A DNA stretch of 14,264 nucleotides, taken from assembly GCA_034437695.1 (NCBI GenBank), contig DAOTTJ010000117.1, forward strand, positions 1 through 14,264, given 5' to 3'. This DNA is from Paraktedonobacter sp034437695 (lineage in GTDB: Bacteria; Chloroflexota; Ktedonobacteria; Ktedonobacterales; Ktedonobacteraceae). This document shows, piece after piece, positions 6,546 to 13,879 of this stretch. Numbering within the stretch: position 1 is the stretch's first letter; the number at the start of each line of letters is the position of its first letter. The notes beneath the pieces are model-generated. The model was not told where the DNA came from. It saw nothing but the letters and a program-made list of their open reading frames with translations, and made no database searches. Position numbers and translations under genes: made by a program.

Positions 6546-6807
6546 GTGAGCTGGTTCTGGTTCAGAAGAGTAGAAAGTGTCACGCGGCGTAGTTTATTAC
6601 TAGAGAAGCCTGTGGCGTACAAGCTCGTTGCTATAAAGCTCTGGCATCAGGTGGCTGAAATTGACCGACGTAAATATGCATGATATAGTGCCTGAGTGAA
6701 AGATATCGCTGAAAGCAGAAGAATAGCACAGGCGAGCTGGCCACGACCTGGGACGCTCAGGTTCCAGGCATAGGAAATAGATGTAGCTCTGAGGAGGATA
6801 GTTTAAT
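6546..6807 (+). other. Gene-free spacer upstream of the dehydrogenase
   Basis: No coding frame with family features was found. The first 115 bases hold nothing recognisable. The rest contains the promoter at 6661-6689, about 110 bases of leader with a weak ACCTG/CAGGT pairing near 6750, and a strong ribosome site, GAGGAGG (6791-6797). Confidence 0.5.
6661..6689 (+). promoter_or_regulatory. Sigma70-type promoter for the dehydrogenase gene
   Basis: TTGACC (6661-6666), a 17-base spacer and TATAGT (6684-6689) match the housekeeping promoter consensus at 5 of 6 positions each. It implies a leader of about 110 bases. Confidence 0.72.
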
Positions 6808-8400
6808 ATGTGGACCTCAACCCTGGAAATAAGCATAAAAAGAATACTTGCTGCACGACTTCTGGGCTTTTTCTGGCGTGGAGCTTATTTTTCCTCATTT
6901 GCTCCACTTCAAGTAAAAAATCTTCCACGTCAACCATTGGCAAATAACAGCAATCGCGTACGCGTGCATAATCGTCTGGCGGGGATATGTGGCAGCGATC
7001 TCCACCTTGTTTTTGCCGATGGCGATCCAACGATTGCGCCTGCGGCTCTCGCTTCTCATGAGTACAGCTATCCAGGTCACGAGGTTGTGGGTGAGGTGGT
7101 AGAGATCGGTGACCAGGTGCAGCATTTGCAGGTGGGCGACCGCGTGGTACTTCAGTACGCTCCAAACTGTGTGAGTGTGGGTTTGCCGCAACCCTGCCGG
7201 TCCTGCATGAGCGGCAATTATAATCTGTGTGAGAACGCTCATCTGCCCGGTCCCAGTCAGGTGGGAGGCGGTTGGAGCGAAGAGATGCTGGTGAGCGAGC
7301 AGCAGCTTTTCAAGATTCCTTCATCGATGGAAGATGAGCAGGCAGTTTTGCTGGAACCTACAGCTGTTGCTCTGCACGCTATCCTGCGACGTTTGCCACG
7401 TGTGGGTGAGAAAGTGCTGATTGTCGGGGCGGGTACGATTGGTTTGTTGACCCTGCAAGCCTTGCGTGCGCTGGTTCCGCAAGCTGAGATAAGTGTCATG
7501 GCCCGACATAGTTTCCAGGTGGAACAGGCCACGCGTATGGGGGCCGCACATATTCTCTACGATGCCTATAGCTACGAGAATGTTCAGCAGAAGACGGGCG
7601 CACAGCTGTATACGGGAATATTAGGCAACAAGATGTTACTTGGTGGGTACGATGTGATCTTTGATACAGTTGGAACCCGAGAGACGATTCATAATAATCT
7701 ACGCTGGACACGGGCCGGTGGCACGGTGGTTCTGGTAGGCGTCAGTTTGCATCAGTTACGCCTGGACCTCTCGCCTATCTGGTATCAGGAGGTGAGTCTG
7801 CTCGGTACGATGGGGCATGGCAGCGAGAACTGGCCGTCTGGAACTACTCAGCAGCGCTCGACGTTTGCGATCGCCGCCGACCTGATCGCCAATGGTTTGC
7901 TTCATCCCGAGAAGTTGATCACCCACCGCTTCGCACTAAATAACTTCCACGAAGCGTTAAATGTCGCAACGAGTAAAAAAGGGAGCCGCGCCATCAAAGT
8001 CGTGTTTGACGCCGCATTGCTGCCCGCCTCGTCTATCCCTCCTGCCGGTCTCGCTACTCAGCAGCCCTATCAGCCGAGCTACGGAACCGCCGATTTCCTC
8101 CCAGTGCCTCAACCGCCCGCGCAGCACGACGATCCAGTTGACGACGATGAGCTGATCCCGGCGACGGGTCCGTCAGCTTTCACTATGTCCCAGTCCGAGG
8201 ATTTTACCGCCGATTTTGATAAGACTCAGTTTGTCTCGTCTCCCAAACCGCGTCGACCACCAACTCCGCTGCAATTTCGCTACACAGAAGACATTGTTCC
8301 TTCTGATCAACCGATTGGTCCGGTTGGCGCAACAAATACTGCCTCTCGTACGTTAGAGACAATAGAAGAACTCGATGGCGATGCAGCGTCCACTCCTTAA
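6808..8400 (+). CDS. Zinc-dependent medium-chain alcohol dehydrogenase-like protein with long C-terminal tail
   Basis: This is a medium-chain dehydrogenase/reductase: oxidation of an alcohol or sugar alcohol with NAD(P) is the likely reaction; the substrate is unknown. Catalytic zinc ligands are visible as Cys61 (GICGSDLHL), His91-Glu92 (PGHEVVGEV) and Glu183 (LLEPTAVALHA); structural zinc as Cys121, Cys130, Cys133 and Cys141 (QPCRSCMSGNYNLC). The cofactor loop GAGTIG (207-212) lies in the Rossmann domain. The enzyme core ends near residue 402. Residues 403-530 form a low-complexity tail rich in Pro, Gln, Asp and Thr with no domain I recognise, probably disordered. The N-terminus is about 25 residues longer than in typical family members. 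The start at 6808 has GAGGAGG 10 bases upstream. It could be threonine or sorbitol dehydrogenase-like; the name is deliberately general. Confidence 0.88.
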   Translation: MWTSTLEISIKRILAARLLGFFWRGAYFSSFAPLQVKNLPRQPLANNSNRVRVHNRLAGICGSDLHLVFADGDPTIAPAALASHEYSYPGHEVVGEVVEIGDQVQHLQVGDRVVLQYAPNCVSVGLPQPCRSCMSGNYNLCENAHLPGPSQVGGGWSEEMLVSEQQLFKIPSSMEDEQAVLLEPTAVALHAILRRLPRVGEKVLIVGAGTIGLLTLQALRALVPQAEISVMARHSFQVEQATRMGAAHILYDAYSYENVQQKTGAQLYTGILGNKMLLGGYDVIFDTVGTRETIHNNLRWTRAGGTVVLVGVSLHQLRLDLSPIWYQEVSLLGTMGHGSENWPSGTTQQRSTFAIAADLIANGLLHPEKLITHRFALNNFHEALNVATSKKGSRAIKVVFDAALLPASSIPPAGLATQQPYQPSYGTADFLPVPQPPAQHDDPVDDDELIPATGPSAFTMSQSEDFTADFDKTQFVSSPKPRRPPTPLQFRYTEDIVPSDQPIGPVGATNTASRTLETIEELDGDAASTP

Positions 8401-8564
8401 AAAAGTCAAGCATTTCTATAGGCATATGAGGTGGATGAGATCGCGTTCTAGGTGAGAAAAGCTGTTTTAGAACAGAATTGTCACCACAGGTCTATGCCAA
8501 TCTTTACTCGCGTCTTTTTATGCCTGTTGCTATGAAAATGAAATGATAAATCGGGAGTATCCCT

Positions 8565-10058
8565 ATGACTCTTTCTCATGAGCCGTCTCGGAACCCTGCT
8601 GTTTCTGACGTGCGGAAAACTTTTAAAATACCATCGCGACACTCGATGACCACTCCTGTGATACAACCAGAGTCAGTCATTAAGGCGTCTGAGCCGTCGA
8701 TGCAAGCGATTTCAGCTCCTCCCTCTCATGATAAGCCACCCCCGTCTACTCTCTCACCTGTACCGCCTCTACACAGGCCTCGTAAGAGGCGTGGACTGCT
8801 CTTCGTTGTGCTGGGACTCTTGGCGCTGCTGGTGGTCGCTGGCGGACTCTTTGGTCAACGCTTGCTGACGAGCAATGCTACAAGTGGAACACCGACTAGT
8901 GGTGAGCTGCTGAATTTTCCAGGCAATGGACCTTACGCGCAATTGCCGCTGTCAGCCAACCAGATCAACGCTATCCAACACCTGGCCGGACATATGAAGT
9001 ATAAAGCTCTGGCCAGTTTATATGTCTCGCATATGAGCATGGATGACAAGATCGGCCAGCTTATTATGGTCGAATACAACCAACCAAGCTACTCAAGCGA
9101 TATCGATTATATGGTCAACACGCTGCACGTCGGCGGGGTGATTATGTATGAGTTTCAGATGACCAGCTTAAACCAGACCAAAGGTGATATTCAACATATG
9201 CAGCAGAGGGCCAATATACCTTTGCTTATCTCAACCGACGAAGAAGGCGGTCCGTACGTCCATCGCCTGGCGAATATCTATGGTTATCGTATGTCAGCCA
9301 CGCAGATCGAGCAGACGGGTGATGTGAATGTCGCTGCCCAACAGGGCTTGAAAACGTCGAGGGATCTAACTTCGCTGGGCATTAATGAGGATCTCGCGCC
9401 CGATGTCGATGTCAACCAGGTCAATGGGTACGATATGGTTACACGAACTTTTGGCGAAACGTCCGCGCAGGTGATCAAATTTGCTGGCGCTTATCTCCAG
9501 GCCATGCAGAACAACGGAACTATCGCCTGTATCAAACATTTTCCCGGTCTTGGCGGTGCAGCTCCCGATGCACATACCACACTGCCTGTCGTCAATAGCT
9601 CAAAGGACCAGATCTACAACACCGACCTCGCACCTTTTAAGAGCTTTATTCAGTCACCCAATCAACTTTTAAATCCGGGTATGATTATGCCGACTGATAT
9701 CCTGATGCCCGCGATCGACGCTAAATACCCTGCCGAACTCTCCTATACCTTCATGACTAAAATCTTACGTGACGAATTTGGTTACGACGGTGTTACTCTG
9801 ACCGACGCGCTTTATATGGAGGGCATTACCAATACCTGGGATATGTATACGGCCTCCGTTATGGCCTTACAGGCAGGCAATGATATGCTGCTGGGAGCCA
9901 ACGGAACCAGCCAGACCATCGGCGTGATCAATGCCATCAAACAGGCGCTTAAAGATGGGCAACTGACTACCGCCCGTATCGATGAGTCTGTGACACGCAT
10001 TATTGCGTTAAAGATGCAGTACCATCTGATGCCTACCTATGTTCCTGGCGTGAATTAG
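8565..10058 (+). CDS. Membrane-anchored GH3 family beta-N-acetylhexosaminidase-like protein, copy 1
   Basis: A 497-residue protein with a Pro/Ser-rich cytoplasmic N-terminus (1-72), a basic RPRKRRG stop, one membrane helix at about 78-97 and an outer GH3 TIM-barrel from about 130. NagZ-type motifs are present: STDEEGG (223-229, matching DQEGG), KHFPGLGGAAPDAH (Lys324-His337, with the Asp-His acid/base pair) and GVTLTDALYMEGI with Asp414 as predicted nucleophile. The family removes N-acetylglucosamine-type residues from cell-wall or other polysaccharide fragments; the substrate here is not shown. No C-terminal beta-sandwich domain is present, as in NagZ. The start at 8565 has GGGAG 7 bases upstream. 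A second diverged copy follows after 74 bases. The stop is TAG. Confidence 0.88.
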   Translation: MTLSHEPSRNPAVSDVRKTFKIPSRHSMTTPVIQPESVIKASEPSMQAISAPPSHDKPPPSTLSPVPPLHRPRKRRGLLFVVLGLLALLVVAGGLFGQRLLTSNATSGTPTSGELLNFPGNGPYAQLPLSANQINAIQHLAGHMKYKALASLYVSHMSMDDKIGQLIMVEYNQPSYSSDIDYMVNTLHVGGVIMYEFQMTSLNQTKGDIQHMQQRANIPLLISTDEEGGPYVHRLANIYGYRMSATQIEQTGDVNVAAQQGLKTSRDLTSLGINEDLAPDVDVNQVNGYDMVTRTFGETSAQVIKFAGAYLQAMQNNGTIACIKHFPGLGGAAPDAHTTLPVVNSSKDQIYNTDLAPFKSFIQSPNQLLNPGMIMPTDILMPAIDAKYPAELSYTFMTKILRDEFGYDGVTLTDALYMEGITNTWDMYTASVMALQAGNDMLLGANGTSQTIGVINAIKQALKDGQLTTARIDESVTRIIALKMQYHLMPTYVPGVN

Positions 10059-10104
10059 TCGGGGGTAGTCACGCAAAATAGCCCGGCTCTACTCTCTCAC
10101 CTTA

Positions 10105-10113
10105 TGCTATACT
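10105..10113 (+). promoter_or_regulatory. Possible extended -10 element before GH3 copy 2
   Basis: TGCTATACT fits TGn plus a -10 hexamer, but no -35 is visible and the predicted start of transcription would fall nearly on the ribosome site, giving a very short leader. The tandem genes may instead share a transcript. Confidence 0.25.
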
Positions 10114-10132
10114 CGATAAGGAATATGTGTCT

Positions 10133-11467
10133 ATGTCTACTATTCAGGATAATCCACCAGAAAATGTGCAAGAGATCGCGCCTGGCTACTCACAAAAACT
10201 GCACCGTTCGCGCCGCCGCACGCTGCTGCTTATAGTCACAAGTCTGCTCATTCTCCTGACCGTGAGTGGGGGAACTGTAGCCAGGTACGTGCTGGCTAAA
10301 CCAGTGGCTGTCAGGACCTTCGTCTGGCCGACTGGCAATGGACCCTTCGCCAACGAGCCGCTTTCTCAAGCCCAGATCTATGCCCTGCAACACCTCTCAG
10401 CAAGTATGCAGAGTCAGGCTCTGGCTCAGCTCTATGTCTCACATATGACGCTCGATGAGAAGCTGGGTCAGCTCATTATGGCTCAGGCGTTGACCTACGA
10501 TAATAGCGCCAATACACCCGATACGATGTATATGATGGATCAGTTGCATGTCGGGGGCATCATCATGTATGCGATCCAGATGAATACCTTCAAGCAAACG
10601 AAGGGCGATATTCACGATATGCAATTGCACGCTTCTATTCCACTGCTGGTGTCGGCCGACGAAGAGGGTGGCTATGTCGAGCGTGTGCAGAAGATCTTTG
10701 GCGACCGCCCTGGCGCTCTGGCGACATATCAGACCGGCAATGTAAATAATGCGATCAGTCTTGGCCAGGGGATTACGCGCGATTTGCAGTCATTGGGCAT
10801 CAATACCGATCTGGCTCCCGATATCGATGTCCAGCAGGTGGACGGACCCGATCAATACCTGCGCACCTGGGGATATACGCCACAGTCGGTGATCACCTAC
10901 GGAGGGGCCTATCTACGTGCCGTTCAGGGAGCAGGCGAGATCGCCGCACTCAAGCATTTCCCTGGTCTGGGTGCCGCACAGACCGACGCACATACCGGCT
11001 TGCCAGTCATCAATAGCTCAAAAAGTCAGATCTACACGACCGACCTCGCACCTTATCAGTATTTTCTCTCGTCATCCAATCCCCTGAACTATCCCGGCAT
11101 GATCATGACTACCGACTTGCTGATGCCCGCGCTTGACCCGCATCTGCCCGCTGAACTCTCGCCAGCGATCATTACGGGGATCTTGCGCAATCAGTTCCAC
11201 TATAACGGTGTGGTGATCACTGATGCTCTCTGGATGGATGGGATTGCGCAGAAGTGGGACCTCGTGACTGCTTCGGTGATGGCGCTCAATGCGGGGTGCG
11301 ATATGCTACTTGGCGCGATCGGCGCAGACCAGGTACAGATGGTGCTCAACGGCTTGAAACACGCGCTTACCAATGGAACGCTTTCAATGTCACGCGTGGA
11401 CCAGGCAGCCACGCGCATTATTGCACTCAAGTTTCACAATCACATGCTCCAGGCACCCTGGTTCTAA
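10133..11467 (+). CDS. Membrane-anchored GH3 family beta-N-acetylhexosaminidase-like protein, copy 2
   Basis: A diverged tandem copy (444 residues) of the preceding gene. It lacks the long Pro/Ser-rich N-terminus, having about 28 residues before a membrane helix at about 30-51. The GH3 core keeps every diagnostic block: SADEEGG (174-180), LKHFPGLGAAQTDAH (273-287), VVITDALWMDG with predicted nucleophile Asp364, and the shared NSSKSQIY and TDLAPY segments. DNA identity with copy 1 is locally high (for example 16 identical bases covering TDLAP), which shows descent by duplication. Start choice: AAGGA at 10118-10122 is 10 bases before ATG 10133 and only 4 before an in-frame GTG at 10127, so ATG is preferred. 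The substrate is unknown; different N-termini suggest the copies may be placed or regulated differently. Confidence 0.87.
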   Translation: MSTIQDNPPENVQEIAPGYSQKLHRSRRRTLLLIVTSLLILLTVSGGTVARYVLAKPVAVRTFVWPTGNGPFANEPLSQAQIYALQHLSASMQSQALAQLYVSHMTLDEKLGQLIMAQALTYDNSANTPDTMYMMDQLHVGGIIMYAIQMNTFKQTKGDIHDMQLHASIPLLVSADEEGGYVERVQKIFGDRPGALATYQTGNVNNAISLGQGITRDLQSLGINTDLAPDIDVQQVDGPDQYLRTWGYTPQSVITYGGAYLRAVQGAGEIAALKHFPGLGAAQTDAHTGLPVINSSKSQIYTTDLAPYQYFLSSSNPLNYPGMIMTTDLLMPALDPHLPAELSPAIITGILRNQFHYNGVVITDALWMDGIAQKWDLVTASVMALNAGCDMLLGAIGADQVQMVLNGLKHALTNGTLSMSRVDQAATRIIALKFHNHMLQAPWF

Positions 11468-11518
11468 AGACACAAGGTGAAGCAGGAATGCAGAGAGCTT
11501 TCCACTTGCTAATTCCAT

Positions 11519-11666
11519 GTCTATTGCTCTGTCAAGCGAAGCTTGACCATAGCAGGGATGCAAGGGGTGCAACCCCTTGACTGGGGTCTGGGGCTGCGTC
11601 CCAGCCTTCCCTCCTCCTTTTCGTCGCCGCAGGCGGCGCGTCATAGGAAGCTTGATAGAGCACTAT
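11519..11666. mobile_element. Hairpin-rich MITE-like element between GH3 copy 2 and hspR
   Basis: Inverted repeats bound this block: 11522-11537 (TATTGCTCTGTCAAGC) and 11650-11665 match at 14 of 16 positions. Inside are successive perfect hairpins: GTCAAGC-GAA-GCTTGAC (11531-11547), CAAGGGGT-GCA-ACCCCTTG (11561-11579), CTGGG/CCCAG (11588-11604) and CGCC-GCA-GGCG (11625-11635). No gene is recognisable in it. Its architecture and the 9-mer GCCGCAGGC recur in the element at 13867-14088. No clear target-site duplication was seen. Confidence 0.5.
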
Positions 11667-11698
11667 GGATGGGGACGAAAAGACATGTACTCAGCTTA

Positions 11699-11733
11699 AA
11701 AAGCTATCTGTTGAGCTGCAACAGATAGCTTTT
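11699..11733 (-). terminator. Strong intrinsic terminator of the grpE-dnaJ-hspR operon
   Basis: A perfect 15-bp stem, AAAAGCTATCTGTTG (11699-11713) with its complement (11719-11733), with a 5-base loop. On the minus strand it ends in a T run and overlaps the last bases of hspR, including part of its TAA. It extends outward through TTAA/GCTTAA and could also stop plus-strand transcription. Confidence 0.9.
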
Positions 11734-12103
11734 AAGCCAGACCCTTTTGCAGACGTTCGATGATATCTTTAAGGCGGCGTGTCTCGTTGGCATGCTGCTC
11801 GCGCATTTCGCGCATCTGAGCTTCGATCTCTTCTTGCATCTGCTCCATCCGGTCTTTCATATGCAGAATAGCCTCGACGCCAGCGAGATTAACGCCTAGA
11901 TCGCGCATCAGGCCGCGAATATGCACCACGCGCTGAATATCGCTATCCGAATAGAGGCGTGGACTGTGGGTACTGTTGCCCTTGCGAGCGGGAGAGATTA
12001 AACCAAGTCGTTCGTAATGCCTGAGCGTCTGTTCGTGTACTTCGGCTCTTTGTGCTGCAACGCTGATTACATACCATGCCCCTTCACCTTTTTCTGCCAC
12101 CAT
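11732..12103 (-). CDS. hspR: MerR-family heat-shock repressor HspR
   Basis: HspR is a MerR-type repressor that binds HAIR inverted repeats in front of dnaK-type chaperone operons. The 123-residue product begins its DNA-binding domain at YVISVAAQRAEVHEQTLRHYERLGLISPAR (residues 11-40), followed by RLYSDSDIQRVVHIRGLMRDLGVNLAGVEAIL, where VNLAGVEAIL is very characteristic of HspR, and a Glu/Arg-rich coiled coil at about 82-119. The start at 12103 is an ATG with AGGAGG 7 bases upstream. It sits 29 bases after dnaJ, last in the operon, the position usual in grpE-dnaJ-hspR sets. It is probably autoregulated through the HAIR-like site at 13859-13879. Confidence 0.92.
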   Translation of the reverse strand: MVAEKGEGAWYVISVAAQRAEVHEQTLRHYERLGLISPARKGNSTHSPRLYSDSDIQRVVHIRGLMRDLGVNLAGVEAILHMKDRMEQMQEEIEAQMREMREQHANETRRLKDIIERLQKGLA

Positions 12104-12132
12104 ATTTTCCTCCTTATGTCTGTAATCAGATT

Positions 12133-13152
12133 CTATGAATGAACTTCGGCGCTTCGACTCCGCATCTGTGCAAGCTTTTCAAACAAACCACGCTCTTCGC
12201 TGGTCAATTGCATGGGAAGAACAACCTTTACGCGGGCGTAGAGCGTTCCGCTGCCTTCGCCGCGCAACCGTGGCATTCCTTTGCCACTGAGACGGAATAA
12301 CCGTCCATTCTGCGTCTCTGCGGGAATCGTCAGCACGAGTCTGCGCCCATCGGGCAGTGGAACCGGCACTTCGCCGCTTAACATGCTGGTTACCAGATCG
12401 ACATCTATATCCACATAGAGGTCGTCGCCCTTACGCTCAAACTGTCCATCCGACTTCACACTAATCACCAGAAAGAGGTCGCCACGTGCTCCACCGCCCA
12501 TGCCCGGTTGTCCCTCGCCGGCCACACGGATCTTTGAGCCATTATCGACTCCCGCTGGAATCTTAATCTGTAAACGCTTGGTCTTGGTCGTCATGCCCTG
12601 ACCAGAGCACGCCGCACAAGGTCGCCCGCCCACATCACCGGTCCCCTGACACGTCGAGCAGGCTTCGGTAGACTGGACGTTGAATGTTCTCGATGCACCA
12701 ACGTACGCTTCTTGCATAGTTACTTCGACCGGTTGCTCAATGTTGTCGCCGACGCGCCGACGCAGACCTTCCTGCGAGCTGCGTCCCGCCCCCGGATTTA
12801 CCCCTGTCCGCCCAAAAAGTGCTTCGAAGAAATCCGAGAAACCCGCACCGCTCTCGAAATCCATCGATGAGGGAGCCGAGCGATAGGGGTTAGAGTAGCT
12901 CCGCCGATTAAACTGTGGACCAAATTGCTCCTGCCAGTTGGGGCCAAGTGTATCGTACTTCTTGCGCTTTTCGGGATCTGAAAGCACTTCGTACGCCTCG
13001 TTAATCTCCTTAAATTTCTCCTCTGCCTTTTTATCGCCAGGATTGACATCTGGATGATATTTACGAGCCAGCTTGCGAAAAGCCTTCTTGACTTCGTCTG
13101 TCGTTGCCTCTTTGGTGACTTCGAGCACTTTATAATAGTCTTTGTAATCCAT
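12133..13152 (-). CDS. dnaJ: Chaperone DnaJ with reduced zinc-finger region
   Basis: DnaJ delivers unfolded proteins to DnaK and stimulates its ATPase. The 339-residue protein has a J domain with the HPD motif (33-35), a Gly/Phe/Ser-rich linker (70-130), a very small cysteine-rich region, and the two C-terminal substrate-binding beta domains ending in the dimerisation segment. Only two CXXCXGXG repeats are present, at Cys165-Cys168 and Cys179-Cys182, instead of the four in standard DnaJ; this leaves one possible zinc site. Length is accordingly shorter than E. coli DnaJ (about 376). It could be classed as DnaJ2 or CbpA-like with a zinc remnant. AGAGGAG lies about 8-12 bases before the ATG. 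The gene is co-directional, 38 bases after grpE. Confidence 0.9.
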   Translation of the reverse strand: MDYKDYYKVLEVTKEATTDEVKKAFRKLARKYHPDVNPGDKKAEEKFKEINEAYEVLSDPEKRKKYDTLGPNWQEQFGPQFNRRSYSNPYRSAPSSMDFESGAGFSDFFEALFGRTGVNPGAGRSSQEGLRRRVGDNIEQPVEVTMQEAYVGASRTFNVQSTEACSTCQGTGDVGGRPCAACSGQGMTTKTKRLQIKIPAGVDNGSKIRVAGEGQPGMGGGARGDLFLVISVKSDGQFERKGDDLYVDIDVDLVTSMLSGEVPVPLPDGRRLVLTIPAETQNGRLFRLSGKGMPRLRGEGSGTLYARVKVVLPMQLTSEERGLFEKLAQMRSRSAEVHS

Positions 13153-13190
13153 TCCTGGCTCTCCTCTGCGCGACTACCTCGCGAGATCCC

Positions 13191-13787
13191 TCACATGTAT
13201 TCGTTCTGATTATTGAGATTTTGCTGATTTTTATTACCCGCGCTGACTTTTACTCGCGCTGGCCTGAGCGTCTCTTCTCCCATTTTATAACCCTTGAGCA
13301 CCTCTTCCACGACGGTCCCCTCTGGCTGGTCGCTATTTTCAACTGCTTCAATCGCTTCATGTACATATGGATCAAAGGCCAGGCCCAGCGTAGGCACCAG
13401 GGTCAGACCCTCGCCACGCAATACTTCGCCTAGCTGCCAGAGTAACATACGCAACGTATGCTGCAACGCTTGCTTGTCCATCGTCTCCTGGTAGACCATC
13501 GCTCGCTCAACGTTGTCGGCCACCTCCAGCACTTTGTGGATAAGGTCTTTTTTTACCCGCGTTACCCGATCGTTGGTCAAACGCTCCTGGCGTTTCCGAA
13601 AGTTATCCATCTCAGCTCGTTCGCGCAGGTATTTGTTCCAATTCCCCTCCGCTTCCTGACGAGCCTGAAGCAACTGAGCCTCTAACTCGGCAATCCGCCG
13701 ACTCTCGCTGGCTCCACCTTCGTTTGTCTGTGCCTGTTCATCTTGTTTCATGTGTTCTTCCCGCATCTCCTGAGATTTTTCCATCAC
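13191..13787 (-). CDS. grpE: Nucleotide exchange factor GrpE
   Basis: GrpE releases ADP from DnaK. The 198-residue protein has an acidic/Gln-rich N-terminus, a long coiled coil (about 29-75: SRRIAELEAQLLQARQEAE onward), the NFRKRQERL and KKDLIHKVLEVADNVERA helices, and the C-terminal beta domain with FDPYVHEAIEAVE and EEVLKGYKMGEETLRPARVKV. The start is GTG at 13787 or ATG at 13784; GGGAG lies 8 bases before the GTG. It is the first gene of the operon, and the promoter with a HAIR-like operator lies about 60-90 bases upstream. No dnaK occurs in the window. Confidence 0.94.
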   Translation of the reverse strand: MMEKSQEMREEHMKQDEQAQTNEGGASESRRIAELEAQLLQARQEAEGNWNKYLRERAEMDNFRKRQERLTNDRVTRVKKDLIHKVLEVADNVERAMVYQETMDKQALQHTLRMLLWQLGEVLRGEGLTLVPTLGLAFDPYVHEAIEAVENSDQPEGTVVEEVLKGYKMGEETLRPARVKVSAGNKNQQNLNNQNEYM

Positions 13788-13849
13788 CGATCTATCTCCC
13801 TGACTTCGCCCGGCAAAGTCATCCTGTATTGGAGTTTTATGACAGCTTC

Positions 13850-13878
13850 AGTATAAAACTTGAGTCGTCTATTGTCAA
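13850..13878 (-). promoter_or_regulatory. Sigma70-type promoter of grpE-dnaJ-hspR
   Basis: On the minus strand, TTGACA (13873-13878) is a perfect -35 and TATACT (13850-13855) a good -10, with exactly 17 bases between. It places the transcript start near 13843, about 55 bases before grpE. Confidence 0.85.
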
Positions 13879-13879
13879 G
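13859..13879 (-). promoter_or_regulatory. HAIR-like HspR operator overlapping the grpE promoter
   Basis: CTTGAGT (13859-13865), 7 bases, then TGTCAAG (13873-13879) on the plus strand. The published HAIR consensus is CTTGAGT-N7-ACTCAAG: the first half matches fully and the second at 5 of 7, with the two mismatches forming the -35 box. The site covers the -35 and spacer, as expected for repression by blocking polymerase. Confidence 0.75.

Noticed and set aside
8466..8482. CTGTT-TTAG-AACAG hairpin and weak TTGTCA before GH3 copy 1 as terminator or promoter
   Set aside because: The stem is 5 bp with no T run, and no acceptable -10 is found at 16-18 bases from TTGTCA.
11531..11547. GTCAAGC-GAA-GCTTGAC as a second HspR site
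   Set aside because: The half-sites point in the opposite direction from HAIR and are 3 rather than 7 bases apart; it is better seen as one hairpin of the repeat element.
13788..13866. CIRCE (HrcA) operator in front of grpE
   Set aside because: No TTAGCACTC-N9-GAGTGCTAA pattern is visible; the HAIR-like site and hspR in the operon explain control.
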